Shown here piece after piece: positions 7,771 to 15,928 of a stretch of DNA of 32,118 bases. Position numbers and translations under genes: made by a program. The stretch comes from JAFAGX01 sp035622175 (GTDB taxonomy: Bacteria; Acidobacteriota; Terriglobia; Terriglobales; Acidobacteriaceae): the NCBI GenBank assembly GCA_035622175.1, contig DASPVV010000021.1, positions 1-32,118 on the forward strand, written 5' to 3'. The notes under the pieces were generated by a model, which saw nothing but the letters and a program-made list of their open reading frames with translations, searched no databases and was not told the DNA's origin. Position 1 is the first letter of the stretch. Each line of letters begins with the position of its first letter.

Positions 7771-9252
7771 CTACTTCGGTATGACGCTACGCGGAAGGAA
7801 CACCCCCGCAACCGATTTGCCAGATTCAATCGCCTCGCAGATCGCGTGAGCATCCACACGAGAGAGACCACCGTCTTCCAAGAATTCGTGCAATCTGCTT
7901 GGAGCCTGTGGACGATCTTTGTCAGTCGTGGCAAATCTCTCTGGAAGGGGCTGCCCTTTGTGTACAACGAGGACTTCCGTCCCGTTCACGAGGAAGTCGT
8001 AGCGATCTCTTGGCCACACCAGTGGCGCAGCAGGTGGTGGCGGGTCTCCGTCTTCAGCGGAAAACGATTGTGGGATATTGCCGTACAGCGTGGCAGCCCT
8101 AACGATGCTATGCAGAATTTTGTTATCAACACAGGGCGGCTGCGATGCAACACAGAACAGGTGCGGTTGTGGGTCTTGATTATGAATTGCGTAATGGTGG
8201 GGATGATTGCTAAAAACAACCATACAGTAGGGGTCTTTCCCGCTGTGCTGTTTCTTTATTCTGTCCAGCAGGAGTTGCATCGGACGAGGGACTTTCCCCG
8301 CTTGGCGACCTAGAATTCTTTCGGCCCACTTGTAGGGCAAATTCATATCCACGAAAATCAACAGAGGATGTGCAGGTTTCTTTGCAACCGCATCGTTAAT
8401 CAGGTGCGCAATTCGGAATGAGGGCTTTTCTGAAGCTTTGCCTGCCCGCCCCAACACGCCCTCGAAATGTCTGCTCTTTGCCTCGACCGAAAACATTTGT
8501 CCCGTTGCCACATGCTTCGCGGTAAATTCAGCGTGCCGCGTACGCCCGTCCTTTTCGTTTTCATGTTGTATCGTGAACCCGGCGCGATAGCACGTTGCCT
8601 CAGCAAAAAGCTCCTGGCGGGCTCCCTGAAAGTGCTCGTGGCTTTTTAGTCGTTCCACTAACTCTGGATCAAGCCCACCATTGTCATCCACTACAAACAA
8701 GTCGTAGGCCAAGCACGCGAATGCCGCGACCGCACCCGAGGGCAAGGCAACACGGGAACCATCCGGCTGCGGCGGTTGGGCATTCATATAACGCCCAGCT
8801 TGTCCCCTCCACGTAATGACCGGATGGCGCTCCACTTCTGGTTTCGCGGCTTCTGCTTTGCACCATTCGATGCCTAGAATTTCCGGCACATAGTCCCGCA
8901 AGAAATCAGGGAAGAACTTCCACTTCTCGGCGGCCGCGTAGTAGATTCGGTTCCGAACCGTAACCCATCGTTGGCCCTGCCACACAATGGACACTTGTGG
9001 CCTGACCTGTCCGAACCGGGCGATACGCTCTTTTTCTTTGCGCTCCTTTTCTAAAATTAACTGGGTGGCTTTCTCCTGAAGTTCTGGCGCCGCTTCTTTA
9101 AGCGGCTTAAACTTCGGCAAGTTCTTCGACACCATTATTCTCTTCGCAAGAGGATGATCCTGCCGTGGCAAGCAGCATTTCTTGAATTTCTTACCACTTC
9201 GGCAGGGACACGGATCGTTGCGCCCGATTTTCACTTTTGTTCTTCGACTCAT
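7771..9252 (-). CDS. SEC-C motif protein with PD-(D/E)XK nuclease-like core
   Basis: This protein of about 493 residues begins with a SEC-C zinc-binding motif, IGRNDPCPCRSGKKFKKCC, with the four Cys in CxC...CC order. A charged helical linker follows. A middle region has ELFAEATCYRAGFTIQH, then HAEFTAKH, then MFSVEAKSRH; the Glu, Glu and ExK spacing (about residues 218, 242 and 257-259 from this start) resembles a PD-(D/E)XK nuclease active site. The later segments LLIFVDMNLPY and YCMVVFSNHPHHYA fit the rest of an alpha/beta core. A defence or DNA-processing nuclease role is inference. I prefer the ATG at 9252; a GTG at 9270 adds six residues. Confidence 0.75.
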   Translation of the reverse strand: MSRRTKVKIGRNDPCPCRSGKKFKKCCLPRQDHPLAKRIMVSKNLPKFKPLKEAAPELQEKATQLILEKERKEKERIARFGQVRPQVSIVWQGQRWVTVRNRIYYAAAEKWKFFPDFLRDYVPEILGIEWCKAEAAKPEVERHPVITWRGQAGRYMNAQPPQPDGSRVALPSGAVAAFACLAYDLFVVDDNGGLDPELVERLKSHEHFQGARQELFAEATCYRAGFTIQHENEKDGRTRHAEFTAKHVATGQMFSVEAKSRHFEGVLGRAGKASEKPSFRIAHLINDAVAKKPAHPLLIFVDMNLPYKWAERILGRQAGKVPRPMQLLLDRIKKQHSGKDPYCMVVFSNHPHHYAIHNQDPQPHLFCVASQPPCVDNKILHSIVRAATLYGNIPQSFSAEDGDPPPPAAPLVWPRDRYDFLVNGTEVLVVHKGQPLPERFATTDKDRPQAPSRLHEFLEDGGLSRVDAHAICEAIESGKSVAGVFLPRSVIPK

Positions 9253-9463
9253 GACATAGTCGCCGCTCACTGGTCAGCTCGTCCTCATCGGCGGAATGCT
9301 TCGAATCGGCTAAATAGACACGCCGCCATAGTTCGGACACCGGACGTTTTCACCATGCAGCCGCTGAAAGAATGCTAATTCAGTTCGCTCGTGGCGATGT
9401 GGACATTCCCGCTTCTCCACGGAACCTTTCAAGATCGTACTTGCGACGACCCTGTGCCTGGAG

Positions 9464-9619
9464 TTACCGGACAGGATTCTTCGGATGCTGCCGGACCACC
9501 GGGACTGGCTGCGTGGGCGCGACGTTGTAGCGCGGGTTCCAATCGTCATCCCAGGGGGCGCACTCGAAATACTCTTCGATGATCTGTTTTCTCCGCGAAA
9601 GTCGGTAGCGACCGCACAT
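9464..9619 (-). pseudogene. truncated SRAP (YedK/HMCES-like) peptidase
   Basis: The 51 codons from the ATG at 9619 read MCGRYRLSRRKQIIEEYFEC, then NPRYNVAPTQPVPVVRQ, then stop after PKNPVR. This is the start of an SRAP domain, which forms a covalent shield on abasic sites in single-stranded DNA through Cys2. The full domain has about 220 residues, and the Glu and His of the active site lie in the missing part. None of the three frames downstream restores SRAP sequence, so this is a truncation rather than a frameshift. It lies 29 bases after the PIN-like gene on the same strand. Confidence 0.8.
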
Positions 9620-9648
9620 TGGGAGATTATGGCAGATAACGTCGCAAC

Positions 9649-10536
9649 TCACAGTGATTCCAACCATGTCGAAATCGGTTGCTTTCCGTCGTAGATCGCC
9701 ACCGAGGTTTTCCTCAAGACCAAAGGAGCATATTTTCCTTGAGCCGTCTCTTTGGTGGCGTACACGTCGAAGTAGGAGGCGGTAACAATATGATCCAAGT
9801 CAGGCAGGAGATCACGTGGCATCGAACCAGTGTTCGCACTCCGCCAATTGCCATATAGGTCGGCACGGACGACCGCATGCGACAGTCGAAAGCGTGAACT
9901 CGCCAGCAACCGCTTCGTGGCAATTCCCAATTGGCGCGGCTGCCCTCCCGGTAATAACTTTGCCAAATGTTGTTTCAAAATGAACCGACCTGACTGCTTT
10001 GCCTCCTTGTTGATCCATTTCGGCAAGTCACTTGGGGCCACACGCGATAGCCGATCCTTCAGAGTGGACGCTCTGCTGTATTGGGCGGACATCCCTGCGC
10101 GCTCGGTTGCAGCCAACTGCCTGCGATTCTCGATGATCTCCGCTGCCTTCTCATCAAGCACGCCGCGTGACAACTTTTGGATTTCCCGTTGCATGCTTAC
10201 GTAATTGACTGGCTCCCAGAAGGGGTCTACATCTATCCGGGATCCGTCCATTGCCGAATCTGCCTCCGCGAGCAGAAGTTGGCGATTGTCTTTCACACCG
10301 AGAACCCCAAGATCAGCAAAACGCTTGAGGCATTCGAAAAGTTCTTTCCCCCTACTTGGATTCATCTTGAAGGTCCTCGCCATCTCGTACAGGGCTTCCG
10401 AACCTAACACTAGCGCTTTACCTTGTGCTGCCACAGCGGAATTGAGGGCGGCAGCATCTACCTTTTGGTCGCAGAGCTCGTTCCATATCATCGTATCCAA
10501 GTAGATCAATTTTCGATTTGTCTGTGATGCCGTCAC
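9649..10536 (-). CDS. PIN-like nuclease domain protein
   Basis: The GTG at 10536 follows GGGAG at a good distance and opens a 295-residue protein. It begins KLIYLDTMIWNELC, with an Asp at the end of the first strand, and ends near DLLPDLDHIVTASYFDVYAT, the pattern of late acidic residues and Thr seen in PIN domains. PIN-fold proteins are metal-dependent RNases, often toxins. Here the domain contains a long helical insertion (about residues 100-220, rich in Arg, Lys and Gln). No small antitoxin gene is visible next to it, so a toxin-antitoxin role is not supported. It is flanked by the SRAP remnant and the GNAT gene, all on the minus strand. Confidence 0.6.
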   Translation of the reverse strand: MTASQTNRKLIYLDTMIWNELCDQKVDAAALNSAVAAQGKALVLGSEALYEMARTFKMNPSRGKELFECLKRFADLGVLGVKDNRQLLLAEADSAMDGSRIDVDPFWEPVNYVSMQREIQKLSRGVLDEKAAEIIENRRQLAATERAGMSAQYSRASTLKDRLSRVAPSDLPKWINKEAKQSGRFILKQHLAKLLPGGQPRQLGIATKRLLASSRFRLSHAVVRADLYGNWRSANTGSMPRDLLPDLDHIVTASYFDVYATKETAQGKYAPLVLRKTSVAIYDGKQPISTWLESL

Positions 10537-10607
10537 TCATCATCTCCCAGCACAATAAGACTGAAGGAATTGCTCGACGCGATTAGTGGAGTAACTCGAC
10601 GCGACGT

Positions 10608-11021
10608 TCACTCCACAACTTTCGCCATCGCATCTTCTGATGCATGTGATTCATGGGGCACGATCTCGTATCCGCGCTGCTGATACCATGCTTTTAGTTT
10701 CTCTTTCGGGTAATCTTCGAGTGGTCGTGCAATCACAATAACTCTCGAATAGCCATTAGCTTTTGCCAACCCCTCCACCTTCTCCAAAATGCGCGAGCCG
10801 ACGCCGCTATGCCTAAACTTCTTAGGCACAAACATCTCGTAGAGAATCAGATCAGAGCACAAACGCAAATCGTACCAATCGATTGCCGCGTAGGCGACTT
10901 CGGTCGCGTTCTCGCGGACTGAGTATTTTTTTGTCAGGCTGCACGCCGATCCATTCTTTGCTCGCTCGCGTATCTCGGTTGTCAGTGCATCATCACAACT
11001 CGCTAGTTCAATCATCTCCAT
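10608..11021 (-). CDS. GNAT-family N-acetyltransferase
   Basis: This 137-residue GNAT protein transfers an acetyl group from acetyl-CoA to an unknown acceptor. The family core is clear: beta-4 LILYEMFVPKKFRHSGVGSR, with the pyrophosphate-binding R-x-x-G-x-G/A motif written as RHSGVGS, then the helix ILEKVEGLAKANGY, the strand RVIVIARPLE and the terminal WYQQRGYEIV. The ATG at 11021 fits the usual family start. It lies upstream of the PIN-like gene on the same strand, separated by 71 bases. Two direct CTCGACGCGA decamers (10573 and 10595) lie in that gap. Confidence 0.85.
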   Translation of the reverse strand: MEMIELASCDDALTTEIRERAKNGSACSLTKKYSVRENATEVAYAAIDWYDLRLCSDLILYEMFVPKKFRHSGVGSRILEKVEGLAKANGYSRVIVIARPLEDYPKEKLKAWYQQRGYEIVPHESHASEDAMAKVVE

Positions 11022-11153
11022 AGATCACGATTTTATCGGTCAGTGCGGCTACTTCTTACGAAAAAACCAGACGGAGTCGTCGGGACCGGCAACGCCGGGA
11101 TTTATACGTGAAAATGCATAATGTCTGATTGCAGCGGAAAAGAGGCTGGAGCG

Positions 11154-11463
11154 TTGCGATTAGGACGTGACAGGATCACAACGACAACGACCATCGAACG
11201 TGAATGGCTGGATCAGATCATCGCGGGCACCAAGAAGATCGAATAATGGTCGGATCAAGCCCTACTGGACGAAGCGCTTCGAGAAGGTGTCGGTGCCCTT
11301 CGAACTGCGCATGCTAAACGGGATGACTCCACCGGTCCCCGAAGTCACGGTGCTGATCCACAGGATCACTAAGGACCGCCGCACTGGCGAATACCAACTG
11401 CACATAAGGAAGGTTCTGGGATTCAAGCACTGGGACAAGCGGCGGCAGAAACAGAAAAGGTGA
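11154..11463 (+). pseudogene. ASCH-like phage protein, frame broken
   Basis: From the TTG at 11154 the frame reads RITTTTIEREWLDQIIAGTK and KIE, then hits TAA at 11244-11246. The adjacent frame resumes as RIKPYWTKRFEKVSVPFEL and runs to a stop at 11461-11463. Removing one A from the TAAT at 11244 would give IEYGRIKPYW across the junction, so one inserted base explains both the stop and the frame change. The KxIEYRxIKPYW pattern is typical of phage ASCH-fold proteins, thought to bind RNA or modified nucleosides. The 3' half with its stop is intact. It could be a pseudogene or a sequencing error. Confidence 0.65.
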
Positions 11464-11469
11464 CTTCCC

Positions 11470-12816
11470 CTAATCCTCTCGACGGAGGACAATGATGTCG
11501 CGATAGAGCTTCAACAATTTCTTGTTTTCCCTAGCCCAGATCACCTGCTGTCCCGTAGCCTGCTGGTGACCGTTGTAGAGCGCGATGATGCGACGACGGC
11601 ATTGCAAGCCCTGATCCTCGCAAACCTGATACATGCGCATCGCGAGATCGACGACACGGTCGCCTTCAGTGTCTTCTGCTGGGCTGACGATGAACGCCAA
11701 ATGACCTTCCGGGGCAAGATGATCGGCGCACGTCTTTATCGTTTTTCTCCACGCAGCGAGGAAATCGTCAAGCGACATATTGCCGAGGTCAGCCGGATCA
11801 GAACTGTAGCGATCCGCAGCCTGCATCCAGTACGGCGGGTCGAGAAGGATGAAATCCGCCTTAGGCGGGGCGGACTTGTGCCACCCGGTGGTGATGTCGT
11901 GCTCGTGGATTGGCAGCGTTGGAGTGGCGGGGCATCTGTCGCTGGCCCAAACACGCCGCCCCATGCGCTTGGCGACGTCGATCACGGTTCCGCCGCCTGC
12001 GAAAGGGTCAACCACGATCTGACCGGGTTCGGTGTAGAGCCAGATCAGGTTTTCGATGACCTGCGGGGCCAGTTTTCCAAAGAAGCTGGGCGTTCCGGCA
12101 TCGTCATCTGGCGTGGCGAATTGCCAGACATCGAAATGCTGACGCGATTCCGGCGGTTCAAGTTTTTCCGACTTTTGTCTGGAATCCTTTAACCACTCCC
12201 CCACGGTGGTCTGGTGGACTTGGACTTCGTCGGCGATCTCTTGTTCCGTCGCCCCGTCAAGCCACATGTCCCATGCGCGTTCCTTCAGCGCTTCCTTCTC
12301 CCGCGCCCGGATGTCCTTCGTCCACCGCTCGATTGACTTGGTGGACACGGCGAGCAACTTGGCGATCTGGGCGATCCGCTCAGCGTTGCGCAAGTGCGCG
12401 TAGGTTTGCCAGAGCTTGACGGTCAGGTGTTCCTTGTCGCGCAAGGAAAGCTGCAAGCCGTGCTCCGCGTTTCGGCGGATGGATTCCTTGAAAATTTCCG
12501 CATCGGTGAGGTTGCCGAGATCAATCGCTGGAATCGAGGGCCGCCCTTCCCTACGGAACGCCTGCCAACGGTGAAAGCCATCGACAAGAACATGCCCGCG
12601 AGCCACGACAATCGGAGGAAGGAGATCAACGGCTGCCCGGAGGCGTTCGATGTTACCGTCGTCTTCACGCAGGCGCGGATAAAGCGCCTTGACGAAGACA
12701 ACCTTGTTAATCGGTAAAGTGAGAATTGAGTCAGGTGGTTCTTGCCTGCGCACGAGCGCACGCCTTCTCCTGCGGGATTCAAGATTACTCCGCAGGTTGC
12801 ATGGTCGGCTCGCCAT
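11470..12816 (-). CDS. ParB-HTH-DNA methyltransferase fusion
   Basis: This 448-residue protein joins three parts. Residues 30-130 are a ParB/Srx-like domain (INKVVFVKALYPRLRED, PPIVVARGHVLVDGFHRWQA, RRNAEHGLQLS). Residues 140-215 carry two helix-turn-helix segments (IAQIAKLLAVSTKSIERW and ATEQEIADEVQVHQTTVGEW). Residues 230-448 form an S-adenosylmethionine-dependent DNA methyltransferase with motif I DPFAGGGT at 270-277 and motif IV DPPYW at 326-330. Such fusions are typical of phages and integrative elements and methylate adenine N6 or cytosine N4. No restriction enzyme gene is adjacent. The exact start is uncertain, because the first 25 residues are basic and of low complexity. Confidence 0.88.
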   Translation of the reverse strand: MASRPCNLRSNLESRRRRRALVRRQEPPDSILTLPINKVVFVKALYPRLREDDGNIERLRAAVDLLPPIVVARGHVLVDGFHRWQAFRREGRPSIPAIDLGNLTDAEIFKESIRRNAEHGLQLSLRDKEHLTVKLWQTYAHLRNAERIAQIAKLLAVSTKSIERWTKDIRAREKEALKERAWDMWLDGATEQEIADEVQVHQTTVGEWLKDSRQKSEKLEPPESRQHFDVWQFATPDDDAGTPSFFGKLAPQVIENLIWLYTEPGQIVVDPFAGGGTVIDVAKRMGRRVWASDRCPATPTLPIHEHDITTGWHKSAPPKADFILLDPPYWMQAADRYSSDPADLGNMSLDDFLAAWRKTIKTCADHLAPEGHLAFIVSPAEDTEGDRVVDLAMRMYQVCEDQGLQCRRRIIALYNGHQQATGQQVIWARENKKLLKLYRDIIVLRRED

Positions 12817-13070
12817 TCTTTCCGATGTTTACTACAGGCTTGCCGGACACAACAGTGCCAATCGAGCTTCTAGGGGAAGCACGACACCGATTGTCGTGCG
12901 GTCACCGCTGTTTTATCGCTTCTGGAACATCGACAAGATGCGAGTCCGTCGATTTGCTCCGCAGATAACAGCGAGGAGACCCGGCAAATGCCATCTCTGC
13001 TTGTCGAATGACGGATACTTTTCCCAACCAGAGCAGCCATCCGCCAGGCTGCCGGAACCGTGTGTACGCT
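12817..13070. other. intergenic region without a supported gene
   Basis: Between the ParB-methyltransferase start and the leader of the membrane protein no frame has coding character. An open frame runs through on the plus strand from 12689, but its translation is low-complexity and lacks a ribosome site until 13211. The region presumably holds the divergent promoters; I could not identify convincing -35 and -10 elements. Confidence 0.4.
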
Positions 13071-13204
13071 GGGGCCGGTCCTCGCAAAGGACCCAGCCCC
13101 CTGTCAGGCTCGGTATCAAGCAACCGGTCACATCCCCATGCCCCCGTGCGAACCCCGTCCCTTTTAGGGCAGGAAAAAGGATACCCTTAGCGCAAGGAGG
13201 GTAT
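13071..13204 (+). promoter_or_regulatory. structured leader upstream of the membrane protein
   Basis: Three hairpins precede the gene at 13211. The first (13071-13100) pairs GGGGC with GCCCC and GGTCCT with AGGACC around a five-base loop. The second (13159-13169) pairs CCCT with AGGG. The third pairs ATACCCT (13181-13187) with AGGGTAT (13198-13204), and its 3' arm takes up part of the AAGGAGG ribosome site at 13194-13200. This could control translation. No known riboswitch class is recognised. Confidence 0.45.
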
Positions 13205-13210
13205 TTTGTC

Positions 13211-13924
13211 ATGAGGCGGATTCTTCGCTGGCTTAAGCGGCAGATTGGAACGTTTGATCTGCTTCCGAAATATTTCGGGGCCACTCGGGGACATTTTGCT
13301 GACATATTCTGGGGCGTTGGTGTCGGGGTTGCCGTGCCGTACCTAGTATTTTGGGTTTATTCCCTTTTCAGAAACCCCACTGCATCGGCCGATTGGTTCG
13401 CCATTTTGGGAGCGGTATTTCTCGCGGGTTATTACGTATGGCGAGCGGATCACATTAGGCTGATTCCAAAACTAGAACTCGGGTCACTTCGCACGGTTCC
13501 GACACCAACCTTCACTCCCGGGATAGATCGACAGTTTGTCCAACTTCTTGTGAAGTGTCGCACAGAAGGGTCGATCTTAGATTGCAAGGGTCAGTTACTG
13601 CGGGTTATGAAGTGGTCTACACGTGGGAACGACTGGCAGCCTACGCAAATTGACGAGGTGGTGGATTTGCTCTGGTCAAATCTTGACCTGGATAGCATAA
13701 CGATAGAATTTGGCGCGGATAGGAATTTGAATGTATTCTTTGCTCAAACTGACTGGCGAATTCTTCCGCGTGTCAATCAAATACCTCTTCGATCAATATT
13801 GAACTACGCGCCGGGCGATATTTTCCGATTTGATGTGCGAGTTAGTGCCCGAGATTGCCCGCCAGAATATACTTCATTAAAAGCGACAGTAGGCGCGAGC
13901 TGGGATGATATTACGGTCGAGTAG
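13211..13924 (+). CDS. hypothetical membrane-anchored protein
   Basis: The ATG at 13211 follows AAGGAGG ten bases upstream. The 237-residue product has a basic, cytoplasmic-type N-terminus (MRRILRWLKRQIG), two hydrophobic helices (VGVGVAVPYLVFWVYSLF and WFAILGAVFLAGYYVW, about residues 35-80) and a soluble C-terminal domain of about 150 residues. That domain is beta-rich (FVQLLVKCRTEGSILDCKG, FRFDVRVSARDCP). I recognise no family. It could be a membrane-tethered sensor or an effector of a defence pair, but no catalytic motif supports this. It lies divergently from the ParB-methyltransferase gene. Confidence 0.75.
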   Translation: MRRILRWLKRQIGTFDLLPKYFGATRGHFADIFWGVGVGVAVPYLVFWVYSLFRNPTASADWFAILGAVFLAGYYVWRADHIRLIPKLELGSLRTVPTPTFTPGIDRQFVQLLVKCRTEGSILDCKGQLLRVMKWSTRGNDWQPTQIDEVVDLLWSNLDLDSITIEFGADRNLNVFFAQTDWRILPRVNQIPLRSILNYAPGDIFRFDVRVSARDCPPEYTSLKATVGASWDDITVE

Positions 13925-14010
13925 GATGACTTAAATAGGTTAGGCTTCGAGAACACGGATCCGTGCGGTTGTGATGCAGTTGCTCTCCCGCAAGAATCTC
14001 TAGGCGGGTT

Positions 14011-15366
14011 TTACATTGTCAAACTGGCGAGGGTCGATTTCGGATTCGCGATCCCGGCCCGATCGGCAGGGGGCAGCCCATTCCCCGGCGCAGAGCACCG
14101 TCCGGCGACAGCCAAGAATCGCGAGGCAAGTTGCTCCAGCCTGCGCCTATTCGAAACAGATCGCTGGGTGCGATTCCGCATCTTTATAATCAGCGTTGCC
14201 ATCTCGAACGCCAGCCCCATCGCTGTGTTTGGCAGTCCATCAACCTCACGCCACCTTGTCGTGCCGCGACCTCCCGCCTTCCAGTTCCTAGAAGCTTCGG
14301 TCTTGCCGCGAAGTAGGCGCTGCACCGAGCGCAGGCTACGACCCAATTGGCTGCGCTTTGACTCAACCCACTGAGTCCAAGTCAGCCCAACAGGAGCGCC
14401 TTTTCTCAGATCGGCACGGCGACCGGGTGCGCTCAGCCTTCGGTGCATTTCGAGCAAGTAGGGAACAACGGTGTTCCAATCCTTTGCCACAGTCTCCAGT
14501 CCGTCCTCGATCTTGGCGTCGAGATCGGGGAAGGAAAGCGACGAGGCGTCGACCAAGGTCCGCAATCTGCTACGCAGGCTCGGCGGAAAAGCGTGACGGT
14601 TGCTTCGAGAGACAAAGTTGGCCCAGAGGCATTCCGTTCGTGAATCTCTTTCGTCGGGAGGAAAGCAGATCGATTGTACGTCCTTTGCCCATACTGGTTC
14701 GCCCAGCCGATGTAGAACCGGGTGCAGGTATCCACACAAAATCCACTTGAATCTCGCCCGAAGTAGCGTATCGACGAGTTCTTCGTGATTTACAGTGTTG
14801 GGACTATAGCAGCCAACGTCGGCATTCGCATAGGGCGCGTCTATCACCACCACGTCGTCTTCGCGCAGACGATCGATGCCCATTTCCCGCCAATCGAAGC
14901 TGGTGAGCCTCGGACGGGTTTGCTGCATAATCCGATGGCAGTCACGTATCGCGCGTTCGTATCCTGCCCCGGACACGCCACCGCCGTGGTCATTTTCGGT
15001 GACATGCTCTTTACCTTTGCACCCAGCAGAAAAGTATCCCCCGCCATTGAACGTTAAGAACGGCTCCAGCAATATTGCGGTGAGATCGCCAGAACGGTAG
15101 GCTTCCTTCTGCCGCTCGAACTCGGTTCTGCATCTAGTCGGGACTTTGATGTTGTTGCCGACACTCTGGATTGCTCGGAAAAATGGAATGGTGGAAAGGT
15201 CATTTAGCCACCATTGACGATACTGAAGACCATGTGAAACCGCCGCCCAGTAAAGGTTTCCTCTTCCGCAGAACGGCTCAACGTAGGTGCGCCCATGTCT
15301 GGGTAGGAGGGAGACAATCTGTTTTGCGAGTCTCGCCTTGCCACCCGGAAATGGAATTGCAGGCAT
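14011..15366 (-). CDS. Dam-like (D12 class) adenine DNA methyltransferase
   Basis: This 451-residue protein has the order of a Dam-type adenine-N6 methyltransferase: motif X FPGGKARLAKQIVSLLP (6-22), motif I YVEPFCGRGNLYW (28-40), LNDL after it, and motif IV VVVIDAPYANAD (172-183). Motif IV is DAPY, where DPPY is usual. From about residue 300 it carries a C-terminal extension of some 150 residues with GLTWTQWVESKRSQLGRSLR, resembling a short DNA-binding helix pair of phage proteins. It begins 56 bases after the 97-frame gene on the same strand and probably ends the leftward operon that starts at 17022. It probably methylates adenines in element DNA. Confidence 0.88.
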   Translation of the reverse strand: MPAIPFPGGKARLAKQIVSLLPRHGRTYVEPFCGRGNLYWAAVSHGLQYRQWWLNDLSTIPFFRAIQSVGNNIKVPTRCRTEFERQKEAYRSGDLTAILLEPFLTFNGGGYFSAGCKGKEHVTENDHGGGVSGAGYERAIRDCHRIMQQTRPRLTSFDWREMGIDRLREDDVVVIDAPYANADVGCYSPNTVNHEELVDTLLRARFKWILCGYLHPVLHRLGEPVWAKDVQSICFPPDERDSRTECLWANFVSRSNRHAFPPSLRSRLRTLVDASSLSFPDLDAKIEDGLETVAKDWNTVVPYLLEMHRRLSAPGRRADLRKGAPVGLTWTQWVESKRSQLGRSLRSVQRLLRGKTEASRNWKAGGRGTTRWREVDGLPNTAMGLAFEMATLIIKMRNRTQRSVSNRRRLEQLASRFLAVAGRCSAPGNGLPPADRAGIANPKSTLASLTM

Positions 15367-15422
15367 ATATTCGCGAGGCTAGCGACAGTTGGTCAGGAGA
15401 ACAAGTTACGGGGGTAAGGCGA

Positions 15423-15680
15423 TCATTTTTCTTTAATGGACGTGTCTTCGGGCCGGTCGTCGGCGAGAGCGTACAGTTCCTCAAGGTCCGAATTCTCCAG
15501 TGACAATGGCACGACCATCGCGACTCGCTGGCCGATCTGGGGAAACTCGACCATTTCAAGAGTCTCTGGATCCAGGTATCCGATGACGTCTCCAGCTTCG
15601 AGGTCTTTCGAAAATGCACCCTCAAACTTGAAACGTGTGTCGGTAAGGAAGTGCCCGAATCCCACGATCTTAACTCTCAT
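15423..15680 (-). CDS. hypothetical acidic protein
   Basis: The ATG at 15680 overlaps the stop of the preceding gene as ATGA, which supports this start over one 12 codons earlier. The product of 85 residues begins MRVKIVGFGHFLTDTRFKFE and has beta-strand-rich sequence (GDVIGYLDPETLEMVEF) and an acidic C-terminus (LEELYALADDRPEDTSIKEK). No family is recognised. It belongs to the leftward run of coupled genes with the replication-type gene and the Dam-like methyltransferase. Confidence 0.65.
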   Translation of the reverse strand: MRVKIVGFGHFLTDTRFKFEGAFSKDLEAGDVIGYLDPETLEMVEFPQIGQRVAMVVPLSLENSDLEELYALADDRPEDTSIKEK

Positions 15681-15928
15681 GCCAGTCTGTCCTCCCGGAG
15701 TTCCGCCATTTGGCACGGAAGACTCTCAGCAAGGAAGCGAGTGTGGTCGGCGTGCCACTTGTCGTAGTGGTAGGCGCATATCCATTCGGTGTCCGGGTTG
15801 CCGTTCTCGCCGATGTAGATCGTTCCGAGCCTCTGGCATCCGTAGTAGCAGCAGTCGCGATGTCTCATAAGCGCTTTGAACGTGGAACCGATGGCAGCCC
15901 GGGTTTCTTGGGTCAGTCCGATGGTCAT
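15677..15928 (-). CDS. small Cys-rich protein, probable zinc finger
   Basis: This 83-residue protein contains CCYYGCQRLGTIYIGE, then EWICAYHYDKWHADH, with three Cys followed by one Cys and several His, consistent with a small zinc finger. The ATG at 15928 overlaps the stop of the replication-type gene as ATGA; another ATG at 15937 is possible. Its own stop overlaps the following start. These overlaps at both ends support a real gene. The function is unknown. Confidence 0.65.
   Translation of the reverse strand: MTIGLTQETRAAIGSTFKALMRHRDCCYYGCQRLGTIYIGENGNPDTEWICAYHYDKWHADHTRFLAESLPCQMAELREDRLA

Noticed and set aside
9649..10536. PIN-like protein as the toxin of a toxin-antitoxin pair
   Set aside because: The protein is much larger than VapC toxins and no small antitoxin frame overlaps or precedes it.
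11566..12192. Plus-strand frame of 208 codons opposite the ParB-methyltransferase
   Set aside because: It is antisense to a gene with clear domains and shows no family motif; it is a shadow of codon bias.
12689..13210. Long plus-strand frame extending the membrane protein by 174 codons
   Set aside because: The extra translation is low-complexity and lacks a ribosome site, while AAGGAGG and a normal N-terminus are found at 13211.
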